A stretch of DNA of 64,000 nucleotides, taken from IMG/VR virus record IMGVR_UViG_3300043425_001673, positions 30,772 through 94,771 of that record, one strand, 5' to 3'. Shown here one piece after another: positions 50,574 through 57,892 of the stretch. Each line of letters opens with the position of its first letter. The first letter of the stretch is position 1. The position numbers and the translations under genes are program-made. This DNA comes from a virus. The notes below the pieces were generated by a model. The model was given only the letters and a program-made list of their open reading frames with translations, was not told where the DNA came from and ran no database searches.

Positions 50574-50870
50574 ATGAAAACTGAGATTATGCAGTTTGAT
50601 GAGTATTACATGCGCGTGTTGCTTAACTGTGCTTTGGGCATGATCAATGATGTGAGTTTCGGTGATATGTTTCTTGCTGTTGAAACGAACAGCGAGTTTA
50701 TTCAAAGCCAGGAATTTGAAGTCTCTGCTGAGCAGATAGCGGCTGTTGTTTATGTGCTTGTTGAACAGCTTGTTCAGGGTGACAGGTCTGGCATCAAGGA
50801 AGTCCTCGATACCTTGCAGCGAATCAGGACCATGGAATTGAAAAAAGAGATTACGGGAGTCAGGTTTTGA
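50574..50870 (+). CDS. Hypothetical protein
   Basis: 98 residues. TACAAT lies at 50557-50562, so transcription could begin a few bases before the ATG and the message may be nearly leaderless; an internal ATG at 50589 is also possible. Acidic and helical (EVSAEQIAAVVYVLVEQL). Function unknown. Confidence 0.45.
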   Translation: MKTEIMQFDEYYMRVLLNCALGMINDVSFGDMFLAVETNSEFIQSQEFEVSAEQIAAVVYVLVEQLVQGDRSGIKEVLDTLQRIRTMELKKEITGVRF

Positions 50871-51142
50871 GTCAAACCATTTGCTGGCAGTGCGGTGTTA
50901 AAAAGCCTGATCCGTCGATGAAGTATTGCAGTCCTGTGTGTGATGAGTTGGCTTCGGGCAAGGATATCTGGCGTCATTACAAAGGCCAGTTCTATCGGGT
51001 AATCACTGTTGCAAGGCTTGAGTCTGATCCTAATGTCCAGATGGTTGTTTATTGCAGCTTCAATAGAACCAGCACATGGGTTAGACCACTGAATGAGTTT
51101 ATGAAAAAGTTCACAGCTGAATATTCGAGAAGAAGCGTATGA
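50867..51142 (+). CDS. Zinc finger plus DUF1653-like protein
   Basis: 91 residues, TTG start with GGGAG eight bases upstream. Residues 6-25 hold CWQCGVKKPDPSMKYCSPVC, a small zinc site. Residues about 33-80 (IWRHYKGQFYRVITVARLES, then VVYCSFNRTSTWVRPLNEF) match DUF1653, a short beta domain of unknown function often found alone. The fusion of the two is unusual. Confidence 0.6.
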   Translation: MSQTICWQCGVKKPDPSMKYCSPVCDELASGKDIWRHYKGQFYRVITVARLESDPNVQMVVYCSFNRTSTWVRPLNEFMKKFTAEYSRRSV

Positions 51143-51432
51143 GCATGGTTTTGATGTATGTGAGAGTTGGCCAGGGAAATCCAGGTGCCTTGACTGTATT
51201 GAGAAAGCTAAGTGAAAACCATAGTGATGATTGGATGCGAAAGCTTTGCAGTGCAATGATAGAGACAGTCAGCAGTGGTTATTGTCTGTGGCTGATCTTC
51301 AAGGATGAATGCGACTACGACATCCACAAAACGCATGCGATGCTTGAAAAGTGGATGAATGAGGGGAAGTACGGTCTTAACGAATGGATCAAGACCAATT
51401 GCCCAGATTCAGCAAAATATGTCATTGATTGA
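51139..51432 (+). CDS. Small hypothetical protein
   Basis: 97 residues with ATGA overlap. Helical with several Cys and Trp (CSAMIETVSSGYCLWLIFKDEC). Function unknown. Confidence 0.45.
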   Translation: MSMVLMYVRVGQGNPGALTVLRKLSENHSDDWMRKLCSAMIETVSSGYCLWLIFKDECDYDIHKTHAMLEKWMNEGKYGLNEWIKTNCPDSAKYVID

Positions 51433-51673
51433 AGAAATCAATGCAGAACTGGCCGTCATGATTCCTTATCAGGCAAGGCATCGAAAAATACAGCCTGTAT
51501 CAGCATTCACCAAAAGTGAAGATTGGTATTCGTATCTAATAAATGATTGGATAGTGAATGAATCTGATTCAGAGGTGCTGATGAATCTTTTGATTAAGAT
51601 CCACTTTGATCCAAAGCTTTTTGTGGGTTTTGTTGTGCATGGTTTTGATTTTTGGGAGCGAAATTTTCGATGA
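51419..51673 (+). CDS. Small hypothetical protein
   Basis: 84 residues, start overlapping the previous gene. Acidic helix then aromatic C-terminus (LFVGFVVHGFDFWERNFR). Function unknown. Confidence 0.45.
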   Translation: MSLIEEINAELAVMIPYQARHRKIQPVSAFTKSEDWYSYLINDWIVNESDSEVLMNLLIKIHFDPKLFVGFVVHGFDFWERNFR

Positions 51674-51909
51674 AACTCAATTTCACTGAGTTGAATGGCA
51701 AGACCAATGTCAATGCTCCCATCAGGATCAAGGAATTTGATGCGCCTGAGCGTGAAGTTTTTACTGTGTTGACTGATGGTTTTGAACTTTATACCGAAGG
51801 TGAATTGACTGGCAGGCATCGCTTTGTTCTCTGCATAGGGACCTGGACCGCCTATGAGGTTCACACTCAGGATGGACAGAAAAATGTGATCGTTGAAAAG
51901 GCTTGGTGA
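51670..51909 (+). CDS. Small hypothetical protein
   Basis: 79 residues from the ATG with GGGAG nine bases upstream, ATGA overlap. Beta-rich (EVFTVLTDGFELYTEGELTG, RFVLCIGTWTAYEV). Function unknown. Confidence 0.45.
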   Translation: MKLNFTELNGKTNVNAPIRIKEFDAPEREVFTVLTDGFELYTEGELTGRHRFVLCIGTWTAYEVHTQDGQKNVIVEKAW

Positions 51910-51915
51910 AAACAG

Positions 51916-52152
51916 ATGGATATGCTTGAGCAGATAAAAAATATAAGGGAAGCAATCCAGAAGATGAGTGATGATGAGTTATTGGATCTTATTAGTGAAG
52001 TCAATCCAGAATCAGCCAAAAGGTTTGCAAAGCTTGAGCGATGGATACTAGGCAACAGTGGGGACCTGAAACAGGTTGAGAAAGAGCATTTGCAGGCTGT
52101 GGCTCGTATGGAGCACTCAATTTTTGTTGGATGGGAGGATAAAAAGAAATGA
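51916..52152 (+). CDS. Small helical hypothetical protein
   Basis: 78 residues. Charged helices (EQIKNIREAIQKMSDDELLDLI) and a basic end (WEDKKK). Function unknown. Confidence 0.45.
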   Translation: MDMLEQIKNIREAIQKMSDDELLDLISEVNPESAKRFAKLERWILGNSGDLKQVEKEHLQAVARMEHSIFVGWEDKKK

Positions 52153-52208
52153 AACCGCAAGTTCGCCTGATTGGCAAGCCTGTTTCTTGTGAATACAAAA
52201 AGGAGTAA
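52149..52208 (+). CDS. Very small open frame (19 aa)
   Basis: 19 codons with an ATGA overlap, ending AAAAAGGAG which is the SD of the following gene. It may be a leader peptide for the cysteine-rich gene or a chance frame. Confidence 0.3.
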   Translation: MKPQVRLIGKPVSCEYKKE

Positions 52209-52304
52209 ATGATGTGTTGCAAAAAACCAATGTGCTGGTGCGGTGATCCTCATCCAGAAGATCAGCATAAAAATCTTATTGAGAAACAAAAGAAGAAAAA
52301 ATGA
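52209..52304 (+). CDS. Cysteine-rich microprotein (31 aa)
   Basis: 31 residues with AAGGAG directly upstream. Starts MMCCKKPMCWCGDPHPEDQH: four Cys and two His in the first 20 residues suggest metal binding. The C-terminus is Lys-rich. Function unknown. Confidence 0.45.
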   Translation: MMCCKKPMCWCGDPHPEDQHKNLIEKQKKKK

Positions 52305-52573
52305 AGGTTCTTTCCTCACATCTTGCCATGCGCTTCTATCGCAATTGCGGGTGGACAGAGTCCCTGCTTGAGTCATGCCTGATGCCGGACTCAAAGCTTT
52401 TATTTCGTGATGATCATGTTGCTGATTTTGATTTGGCCTATTGGGTTCTAAAGGTTCATTCGCATTTTGATCTTGAGAAGCTTAAACCGCACATTACGGA
52501 AATTCGGGATTACAAAGGTGCGGTGGTTCCTGAGAATGAATGGGATGCTTTTCTGAAGGAATTCAATTGGTAG
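52301..52573 (+). CDS. Small hypothetical protein
   Basis: 90 residues, ATGA overlap. Contains FDLAYWVLKVHSHFDLEKLKPHI. Function unknown. Followed by a promoter. Confidence 0.45.
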   Translation: MKVLSSHLAMRFYRNCGWTESLLESCLMPDSKLLFRDDHVADFDLAYWVLKVHSHFDLEKLKPHITEIRDYKGAVVPENEWDAFLKEFNW

Positions 52574-52594
52574 GCAGAACTTTGTTGGTTGGGG

Positions 52595-52623
52595 TTCACA
52601 GTGATTAGCTTTTATGGCATAAT
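52595..52623 (+). promoter_or_regulatory. Sigma-70-like promoter for the exported-protein pair
   Basis: TTCACA (52595-52600) and CATAAT (52618-52623) with a 17-base spacer, 36 bases before the ATG of the AAAAQQ protein. Confidence 0.6.
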
Positions 52624-52658
52624 CAGCTATCATGCAAACAAACAACAAAGGTTCCAAA

Positions 52659-52931
52659 ATGAAAAAGATTTTACTGATTGCGATTTTTTTGACTGGCTCC
52701 ATTCCAGCCATTGAAGCCAATGCGCTTCCTCGCGGTCCTTTGGCTGCTCTTGGTCAAGGCCAAGGTCAAGGTCCATTGGCTCGGGTTCGTCAGCGTCTTC
52801 AGAACATTCGCACACGCATCCAGGAACGCAGGGCTGCACGCGCTGCTGCTGCTCAACAGGCCGCTGCTGCTCAGCAAGCCGCCGCTGCTCAGCAAGCCGC
52901 CGCTGCTCAGCAAGCCGCCGCTGCTCAGTAA
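52659..52931 (+). CDS. Exported protein with AAAAQQ tandem repeats
   Basis: 90 residues from the ATG with AAAGG seven bases upstream. Signal peptide (KKILLIAIFLTGSIPAIEANA), a Gly/Gln-rich stretch (GQGQGQG), a basic helix (RQRLQNIRTRIQERRAAR), then five AAAAQQ units encoded by 18-bp repeats. In the last unit the second Gln codon has become TAA, so the stop lies inside the repeat. A Gly/Ala/Gln-rich secreted helix could bind the envelope or peptidoglycan, but the function is unknown. Confidence 0.6.
   Translation: MKKILLIAIFLTGSIPAIEANALPRGPLAALGQGQGQGPLARVRQRLQNIRTRIQERRAARAAAAQQAAAAQQAAAAQQAAAAQQAAAAQ
52842..52931 (+). repeat. Five 18-bp tandem repeats (AAAAQQ)
   Basis: Units at 52842, 52860, 52878, 52896 and 52914, nearly identical GCNGCNGCTGCTCAGCAA. 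Such repeats change length easily by slippage. Confidence 0.85.
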
Positions 52932-52961
52932 GGAAAATTGAGAAATTAAGGATATTTGGAT

Positions 52962-53867
52962 ATGAAGCTTTTCCAAGTTGAATACCTGAAGGCTCCTGCT
53001 TTCAGGTATTTTTTATTGGGTTTTTTTGTTTTTTCCACCAATGCTTCAGCCAAAAGTCTTCAGTTGTCCTGGCGTGAGTCGAGGCTTGATGCAATTTTCA
53101 ATGCAGATGGAGAGCCTGATTTTCTGTTTGAGGATTATGTTCTTTTCAATTGTCCTGCAGCAGGTGAGGCGGGTGTGCTGGCCCGAACCAGAAACAAGGC
53201 TGATTTGTTTTCAGCTTTCTATGGCCTTGATCTAAGTCGCAGGACATCAGTTTTCTTTGGAACAGGTTTTCTTCAAATCAACACAGAGAGTGTGATTGAA
53301 GCTGCTGGTGTTGATCCAGCTGAACTGGAAGCTGATCTTAATGCCATTGGCTGCCGGTCAAAAAATTCGCGTGTCACTCGCGGTCTGACAGATGCTATTG
53401 TTTCCGTTCGCAATGAGCAAAGACTTGGTTCCTTGAGTCTTGAATTAAGCATGGCTTTGAATGTTCCACTGGATCAAAACCCTTTGATCGTGGGTGAGCC
53501 GGGAAGAAGGCTTTCAGTTGATCTGGCTTTGACACCATCATATGGGAAAAAAATCATTGTCAGTTTCCCATTGGAATTCAGGCTAAACTTTCCATCAACG
53601 TCATTTGACCGCACGTTGGGCACAAGAGTTCAGGCCAGTCTTTTTGATGTTTTATTTTCGGTTGGGATTTTGAGAATCGAGCAGTTTGGAGCGGAATCAA
53701 TTTATCAGAACAATGGCAGCTTCAGTTTGAACCATGTGTTTGATGCCTTGATCAGTCTTCCGACTGAGACAGGTGCTTTTTCCTTTGCCTATCAAAAATC
53801 CCTGTCAGGCATAAATGCCCTGGTCATTGATTCATTTGAAGTGTCACTGGTTCTTTTCAAGCTGTGA
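52962..53867 (+). CDS. Exported protein, possible outer-membrane beta-barrel
   Basis: 301 residues from the ATG with AAGGA nine bases upstream. Signal peptide YFLLGFFVFSTNASA, then alternating beta segments (LGSLSLELSMALNVPL, IIVSFPLEFRLNF) and an end in SFEVSLVLFKL with a C-terminal hydrophobic residue; this resembles outer-membrane barrels, which end in an aromatic or Leu signal. It follows the repeat protein, sharing its promoter. A phage-encoded outer-membrane protein could block entry of other phages; this is only inference. Confidence 0.5.
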   Translation: MKLFQVEYLKAPAFRYFLLGFFVFSTNASAKSLQLSWRESRLDAIFNADGEPDFLFEDYVLFNCPAAGEAGVLARTRNKADLFSAFYGLDLSRRTSVFFGTGFLQINTESVIEAAGVDPAELEADLNAIGCRSKNSRVTRGLTDAIVSVRNEQRLGSLSLELSMALNVPLDQNPLIVGEPGRRLSVDLALTPSYGKKIIVSFPLEFRLNFPSTSFDRTLGTRVQASLFDVLFSVGILRIEQFGAESIYQNNGSFSLNHVFDALISLPTETGAFSFAYQKSLSGINALVIDSFEVSLVLFKL

Positions 53868-53872
53868 TCAAC

Positions 53873-53886
53873 TGAATTCAAGTTCA
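53873..53886. promoter_or_regulatory. TGAAYTYRARTTCA palindrome, copy 7
   Basis: TGAATTCAAGTTCA, five bases after the previous stop and eight bases before the TGTCAT -35-like element; flanks identical to copy 6. Confidence 0.7.
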
Positions 53887-53893
53887 CTTCACC

Positions 53894-53922
53894 TGTCATT
53901 CCATGTAAAATCAGCATACAAT
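53894..53922 (+). promoter_or_regulatory. Weak sigma-70-like promoter
   Basis: TGTCAT (53894) and TACAAT (53917-53922), 17-base spacer, 28 bases before the ATG at 53950. Confidence 0.4.
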
Positions 53923-53949
53923 GACCTGTCAGCTGCGAGAGGTGTTATC

Positions 53950-54039
53950 ATGTCACTATTCCGCTGGCTATGGCAAATGCTGGATTATGTTCTTTTTCTG
54001 ATGGAAAAATGTAAACAGAATCATGAATCTGGTTGGTAG
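53950..54039 (+). CDS. Very small hydrophobic peptide (29 aa)
   Basis: 29 residues with GAGAGG upstream and a promoter-like sequence. Trp/Leu-rich N-terminal half (LFRWLWQMLDYVLFLM). Possibly a membrane peptide. Confidence 0.4.
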   Translation: MSLFRWLWQMLDYVLFLMEKCKQNHESGW

Positions 54040-54068
54040 CTGAACAAGGTCCAGGAGGGTATTGCATT

Positions 54069-54458
54069 ATGCTTGTGGATATCGTGACTGAAGTATCGCA
54101 TTCCTATTATCTCTATCTCTGCTCGTTGTTTCTTGGAGAACTTTCCGAATACAAGTTTCGATTTCAAAGCAAGGCAGAGACGGAAACAAGACTGAAGATC
54201 GGGAATTTTGGTGACTATGTTGTGTTTTTGATGAATAAGGACAACCTTGAGTTTATCAAGCATCTTTCACGGTCGGTCTACGATATGTATCCCGATCGGG
54301 TTTTTGTCTGTTGTCTTGATGATGAATCCTATGATGCCTATGCCTCATGGGAAGGCAAAGGCTGCACATATTGGACGTTGGATCTTGAGCAGACCATGGA
54401 CCTGATCAGACTCAATCCAAAACAAATTGTCCAGTCGTCCTCACTCGAAGTATCATAG
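54069..54458 (+). CDS. Hypothetical protein
   Basis: 129 residues from the ATG with GGAGGG about ten bases upstream. Alpha/beta (VSHSYYLYLCSLFLGEL, FGDYVVFLMNKDNLEFI, RVFVCCLDDESYDAY). Function unknown. Confidence 0.5.
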   Translation: MLVDIVTEVSHSYYLYLCSLFLGELSEYKFRFQSKAETETRLKIGNFGDYVVFLMNKDNLEFIKHLSRSVYDMYPDRVFVCCLDDESYDAYASWEGKGCTYWTLDLEQTMDLIRLNPKQIVQSSSLEVS

Positions 54459-54484
54459 TCGAAATATTCAAAAGGAATTCTGAA

Positions 54485-54637
54485 ATGAAAAAGCTTTTAA
54501 AAGAAGTCAAAGGCGATGCAGAACAGCAGGACGAAACCGAAGCCACAGTCAATGTCGGAGATAAAAAGGTTACTATTAAAGTTACAAAGAACCAGGAAGA
54601 GTCAAACCAGGGAAAGCGTCAGCTTCTCTGCGAATGA
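54485..54637 (+). CDS. Small acidic/basic hypothetical protein
   Basis: 50 residues with AAAGGA eight bases before the ATG. Charged, ends RQLLCE. The ClpX-type zinc finger gene overlaps its 3' half by 86 bases in the +1 frame, so the two could also be one product made by frameshifting. Confidence 0.45.
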   Translation: MKKLLKEVKGDAEQQDETEATVNVGDKKVTIKVTKNQEESNQGKRQLLCE

Positions 54638-54773
54638 TCCTGTTTGTTCATTTTGTAATCGTGCGGTGAAAAGCGTTCCAATCATTCAGGGAAGCAAAGC
54701 CAACATTTGCAGCAATTGTGTTAACATTTGCCAGAAGCTTTTGGAGAAAAATACAGCTGCAAAGGAACCCTGA
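54552..54773 (+). CDS. Stand-alone ClpX-type zinc-binding domain protein
   Basis: 73 residues. Residues 31-66 read VCSFCNRAVKSVPIIQGSKANICSNCVNICQKLL, matching the ClpX N-terminal zinc domain (CSFCGKSQ...LIAGP..YICDECV..C). That domain in ClpX dimerises and binds adaptors and substrates such as SspB and lambda O. No AAA+ part follows, so this small protein could compete for ClpX partners or act as an adaptor. The first 30 residues are basic. Its ATG has no clear SD and lies inside the previous gene. Confidence 0.65.
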   Translation: MSEIKRLLLKLQRTRKSQTRESVSFSANDPVCSFCNRAVKSVPIIQGSKANICSNCVNICQKLLEKNTAAKEP

Positions 54774-55034
54774 ATGAGAATCGTTTTGTGTTTCACAGCC
54801 TTTGTGCTTGGCTGGATTTTCAGTTATGCTTTTCAGATACGAACCATCAAGGAACTGAACTCCAAAATACTTTCCCTGAACGGGGAAGTGAAAAGCCCTG
54901 ACAAGGTTTTTCCGATTATCGTTTCAAATAGAGTCAGAAATCCTGAAGAGATTGAAAAGCTTGTGAAGCAAAAGATTCATGAGTTTTATGAATATGAGGG
55001 ATGCCATGATTGGAATCAACAGACAAAACATTAG
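54774..55034 (+). CDS. Single-pass membrane protein
   Basis: 86 residues starting right after the previous stop. N-terminal helix (VLCFTAFVLGWIFSYAF), then a charged helix (NPEEIEKLVKQKIHEFYEYEG). Function unknown. Confidence 0.5.
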   Translation: MRIVLCFTAFVLGWIFSYAFQIRTIKELNSKILSLNGEVKSPDKVFPIIVSNRVRNPEEIEKLVKQKIHEFYEYEGCHDWNQQTKH

Positions 55035-55275
55035 TCGTGCGGTTGGAATCCTTCGTTATGCGGTGAAGAAACCCGTGGTGACAAAGGCCATTCGCATGCA
55101 CGATGATTTTTTTGTTGAGACTGATCATGGCAGAGTTTCCGGCAAAAAGGGTGATTACCTGCTTCAAAGTGTCACAGGTGACTTGAGCGTAATGTCTTCA
55201 GAGGCGTTTGAATCAAACTATGATTTTTTGGAGAATCAAAATGTCGGACCTGAAATCCCTTGTGACTCGACTTGA
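55006..55275 (+). CDS. PGDYG-like small protein
   Basis: 89 residues, ATG with GAGGGA just upstream. Middle part VETDHGRVSGKKGDYLLQSVTGDLSVMSSEAFESNY resembles the PGDYG domain, a small beta protein common in phages and bacteria with unknown role. Overlaps both neighbours. Confidence 0.5.
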   Translation: MIGINRQNISRAVGILRYAVKKPVVTKAIRMHDDFFVETDHGRVSGKKGDYLLQSVTGDLSVMSSEAFESNYDFLENQNVGPEIPCDST

Positions 55276-55681
55276 CGAAATCATGGAAGCCCGCAGAAAG
55301 ATTTATTCACGGTTCTTCGCTCCGTGGAACCTTGAAAAGATCACCGACCTTTCCGGTTTTGACGATGAGATAAAAGGCATCTGGAAGAGTGCCCAGTATC
55401 TTGTGACAAAAGCACAGGGCGAAGCTGACAATTACAGCCAAAGACTTGACGCAGCCCTCGAAAATGTGATTGGATTCAAGAACAAGCTTGAAATGACTGA
55501 GCGAAGCCTTCAGAAGCTGAACGCTGAATACGAGCAGATGCACCATGCCTATGAACAGCTTTGTCATCAGCTTGAAAGCCAGGATGGACTCAAGATGCAG
55601 ATTGCAGCGCTGAAGGTGGAGTTGGAGACAGCCAAACATGAGTCAGGAAAGAAACGAAAAAAAGGTCAGGCAAAAAGCTGA
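55241..55681 (+). CDS. Coiled-coil protein
   Basis: 146 residues from the ATG with GGAG eight bases upstream. Long coiled-coil from about residue 60 (ALENVIGFKNKLEMTERSLQ, LNAEYEQMHHAYEQLCHQLE) and a Lys-rich end (KKRKKGQAKS). Structural or assembly role possible, no family. Confidence 0.5.
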   Translation: MSDLKSLVTRLDEIMEARRKIYSRFFAPWNLEKITDLSGFDDEIKGIWKSAQYLVTKAQGEADNYSQRLDAALENVIGFKNKLEMTERSLQKLNAEYEQMHHAYEQLCHQLESQDGLKMQIAALKVELETAKHESGKKRKKGQAKS

Positions 55682-55823
55682 AACCAAGGATGGTCGGAAG
55701 GTGACAAATCTCGTTAGAAACGAATTCGGATATTTTGGGACAGTGGATAATGTTCGCGTGATGTGGGATATGAACGGAATTTCGGGCAAGGGTGATTCAT
55801 GGACTTTGCAATTCAAGGACTGA
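55638..55823 (+). CDS. Small basic hypothetical protein
   Basis: 61 residues overlapping both neighbours. Basic N-terminus (ERNEKKVRQKAETKDGRK) and a short beta region (NEFGYFGTVDNVRVMWDM). Function unknown. Confidence 0.45.
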   Translation: MSQERNEKKVRQKAETKDGRKVTNLVRNEFGYFGTVDNVRVMWDMNGISGKGDSWTLQFKD

Positions 55824-56050
55824 TCGACAGAGCGTATTTGCGCATCCAGGCTTTGTATGACTTTTATGAAATGACAGCCTCTGACTTTGATCGCTTCAAG
55901 GTCGAGTCCCCAAGACTTTTGGAGACTATTGAAAAAATAGAGGATGTCAATATTTTAAGCTATGAAGAGATGAAGATTGTCTGTCATAAATGGATTGAGA
56001 ACTATCATTTGCTTTTTAAAAGACGGGCATACTTAAGGGGGAGAACCTGA
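55799..56050 (+). CDS. Small helical hypothetical protein
   Basis: 83 residues with AAGGG six bases before the ATG. Helical, aromatic-rich (YLRIQALYDFYEMTASDF). Function unknown. Next gene starts 84 bases later. Confidence 0.45.
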   Translation: MDFAIQGLIDRAYLRIQALYDFYEMTASDFDRFKVESPRLLETIEKIEDVNILSYEEMKIVCHKWIENYHLLFKRRAYLRGRT

Positions 56051-56134
56051 CCAACACTCCCCGATTTTTTTATTCCCTCCTTTCCAAAAGCATCTGATTC
56101 AAAAATCCACAAACACCTGAGCGGTTGAAAAACG

Positions 56135-56980
56135 ATGGATAATGTTTCAGGACAGGAAACTGTCAGCGGAACAGGCGGCGATACCCTGTTCAGTTTTGAT
56201 CCCGTCAATGCAATGTCACGTAAAAGACGAAGCAAGAAACTTGAGTCGATGCAATGCTGGCCACAGGTCAAGCACATGCTCGATAACGGTATATCAGTCC
56301 CGGAAATCGTTCACTATATTCAGATAACTCGAAAAGAATATACGAACGTCAAACCTCAAAGCCTCACAACCATCATCTATCAATGGCTTGGCAGTCTCGA
56401 TAACAGAAAGCGTCTCATTGATTATCGGGTTCCGGTCAAGCATCTTAACCTGATCAAAAGCAATTCCGAGCGTGTTGATCCAATTGACGGGATGAACATG
56501 CTGTTTGCCTTGCACATGGATCGTGTGCTTATGGCCTATGAAAAGGAAAAGCAGAAAAAGTCACCAAGCAAAGACAACAACAAGATGATTGAGATTGCCA
56601 TGGACATGCTGAACAGCCTTGCGCAAATGCAGGGTATTGGCGATCCCAAGATGATGTCACTCAAAAACCCGACAAGTTCCGTGACCGAGCAGCGTGTTGA
56701 CGGAACTCTGGCTCAGATGGATCGAATCAAAAAACAGTTTGAGGAACGCTGGGGTTCGACCGCAGCCCAGGTTCTTCTTGATCCTGAGAGCCGCAACAAA
56801 CTCTTCAATGCTGTCAACAAAATCCGCAAGACCGCAGGTCCAACCATGGCTCGGATCATTGAGGAAAACAGCAGAAAGGCAAACGAGGCTTTAACAATAG
56901 ACCAGCAGACAATTGAGGGGATGTATGATAACGAAGATGGAACCACCACAATTGACGCAAGTTTCGAGTCAGGGAATTGA
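56135..56980 (+). CDS. Possible small terminase subunit or packaging accessory protein
   Basis: 281 residues. Contains a helical segment with HTH-like ISVPEIVHYIQITRKEYTNVKPQSLTTIIYQWL near residue 52, then coiled-coil stretches (DRVLMAYEKEKQKK) and a C-terminal acidic end. A DNA-recognition domain followed by oligomerisation helices would fit a small terminase, and it lies two genes before the large subunit, but no family is recognised. Confidence 0.4.
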   Translation: MDNVSGQETVSGTGGDTLFSFDPVNAMSRKRRSKKLESMQCWPQVKHMLDNGISVPEIVHYIQITRKEYTNVKPQSLTTIIYQWLGSLDNRKRLIDYRVPVKHLNLIKSNSERVDPIDGMNMLFALHMDRVLMAYEKEKQKKSPSKDNNKMIEIAMDMLNSLAQMQGIGDPKMMSLKNPTSSVTEQRVDGTLAQMDRIKKQFEERWGSTAAQVLLDPESRNKLFNAVNKIRKTAGPTMARIIEENSRKANEALTIDQQTIEGMYDNEDGTTTIDASFESGN

Positions 56981-57782
56981 AACTAAAATTGTGACCATCT
57001 TTGGTCATGAACTCACGCTTGAAAAAAGAGTCTGCCTTGGTGGATGCAAAAAGGAGTTCTGGGTTTGCCCGGAAAGTCAGGCTGTCCATGCGAGAAGCGA
57101 TTGCCTGTTTGTCTGCAATGTTCCCATAGATGATATCCCTGAACACATCATGAAGCGCTATGACAAGGATTATGATCGTGATTCATGGGAGCAGGAGAAA
57201 AAGGACTTTTCGCGCAATCTTTTTGCCAAGACCAACAGCAAGACCAAACCGCCAAAGAAGACCGCATTCCTTCCCAAACCAAAACGAAAGCCCAAGGAAA
57301 TAGATACGGGAAAGATTGAGCGTGAGAAAAGACGCTGGAACATTGCTGTTTACCGGGTAAGACGTATCCTGCAAAGGCGTGAAGCCATGCCACGGTTTAG
57401 GGAGTCGGTTGCATGTATAGCCTCTGCTGTTGTGAAAAACAAAAAGAACTTCAGCATCAAATGCTTTTCAAGTCTTGTCGGTCTTGATAGAAAAACGCTT
57501 CAGTGCTGGATTCATGTGAAGTCGGATGTTCTTGATCATTTGACTGTTTACGATGGAAACTTTTTGGCTGCAAAGAAAACAAGGGAAATATTGAAGTCAC
57601 AGCCTGATGGTGGTTTTGATATGAACGAGGTTTTTATTCAGGAGTCCATCAAGTGCATGATGCCACAAAAAAGACAAAGAAAAAAAGAAATGGAAAAATG
57701 CTCGAATGGTTCCTCGATAACCAGCAAATCTGGAAGGATCAAAGCCTATCGGATGAAGATAAAGATAAAATCCGTTTCCTGA
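56925..57782 (+). CDS. Zinc-ribbon-like basic protein, unknown function
   Basis: 285 residues; the ATG has GAGGGG upstream; a TTG at 56913 is an alternative start. Residues about 31-66 hold CLGGCKKEFWVCPESQAVHARSDCLFVC, shared with the protein at 9281 (CRGGC...ARSNCESYC). A strongly basic middle (KPPKKTAFLPKPKRKPKE) follows and then a helical domain. A nucleic-acid-binding or structural role is likely but undefined. It overlaps the neighbours, tightly linked to the packaging genes. Confidence 0.5.
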   Translation: MITKMEPPQLTQVSSQGIETKIVTIFGHELTLEKRVCLGGCKKEFWVCPESQAVHARSDCLFVCNVPIDDIPEHIMKRYDKDYDRDSWEQEKKDFSRNLFAKTNSKTKPPKKTAFLPKPKRKPKEIDTGKIEREKRRWNIAVYRVRRILQRREAMPRFRESVACIASAVVKNKKNFSIKCFSSLVGLDRKTLQCWIHVKSDVLDHLTVYDGNFLAAKKTREILKSQPDGGFDMNEVFIQESIKCMMPQKRQRKKEMEKCSNGSSITSKSGRIKAYRMKIKIKSVS

Positions 57783-57892
57783 TGCACATGAACGGGATCA
57801 ACCATAAGGATACGCTGTTTATGTTTGACGACATGAGAAAGGAAGCCTTGATGATTTTAGGTGAAACGCATGATTATAACGGACAAATTTAA
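57653..57892 (+). CDS. Small hypothetical protein before terminase
   Basis: 79 residues, GTG start with GGAG eight bases upstream; overlaps both neighbours. Basic N-terminus, then an acidic helix (DEDKDKIRFLMHMNGINHKD). A small terminase or regulator is possible from position only. Confidence 0.45.
   Translation: MHDATKKTKKKRNGKMLEWFLDNQQIWKDQSLSDEDKDKIRFLMHMNGINHKDTLFMFDDMRKEALMILGETHDYNGQI

Noticed and set aside
50380-50577. 65-codon plus-strand frame in the gap after 50383
   Set aside because: Composition and lack of SD suggest chance; the gap contains a promoter-like TACAAT instead.
52842-52931. Tandem repeats as a possible CRISPR array
   Set aside because: Units are contiguous, in frame, and encode AAAAQQ without spacers.
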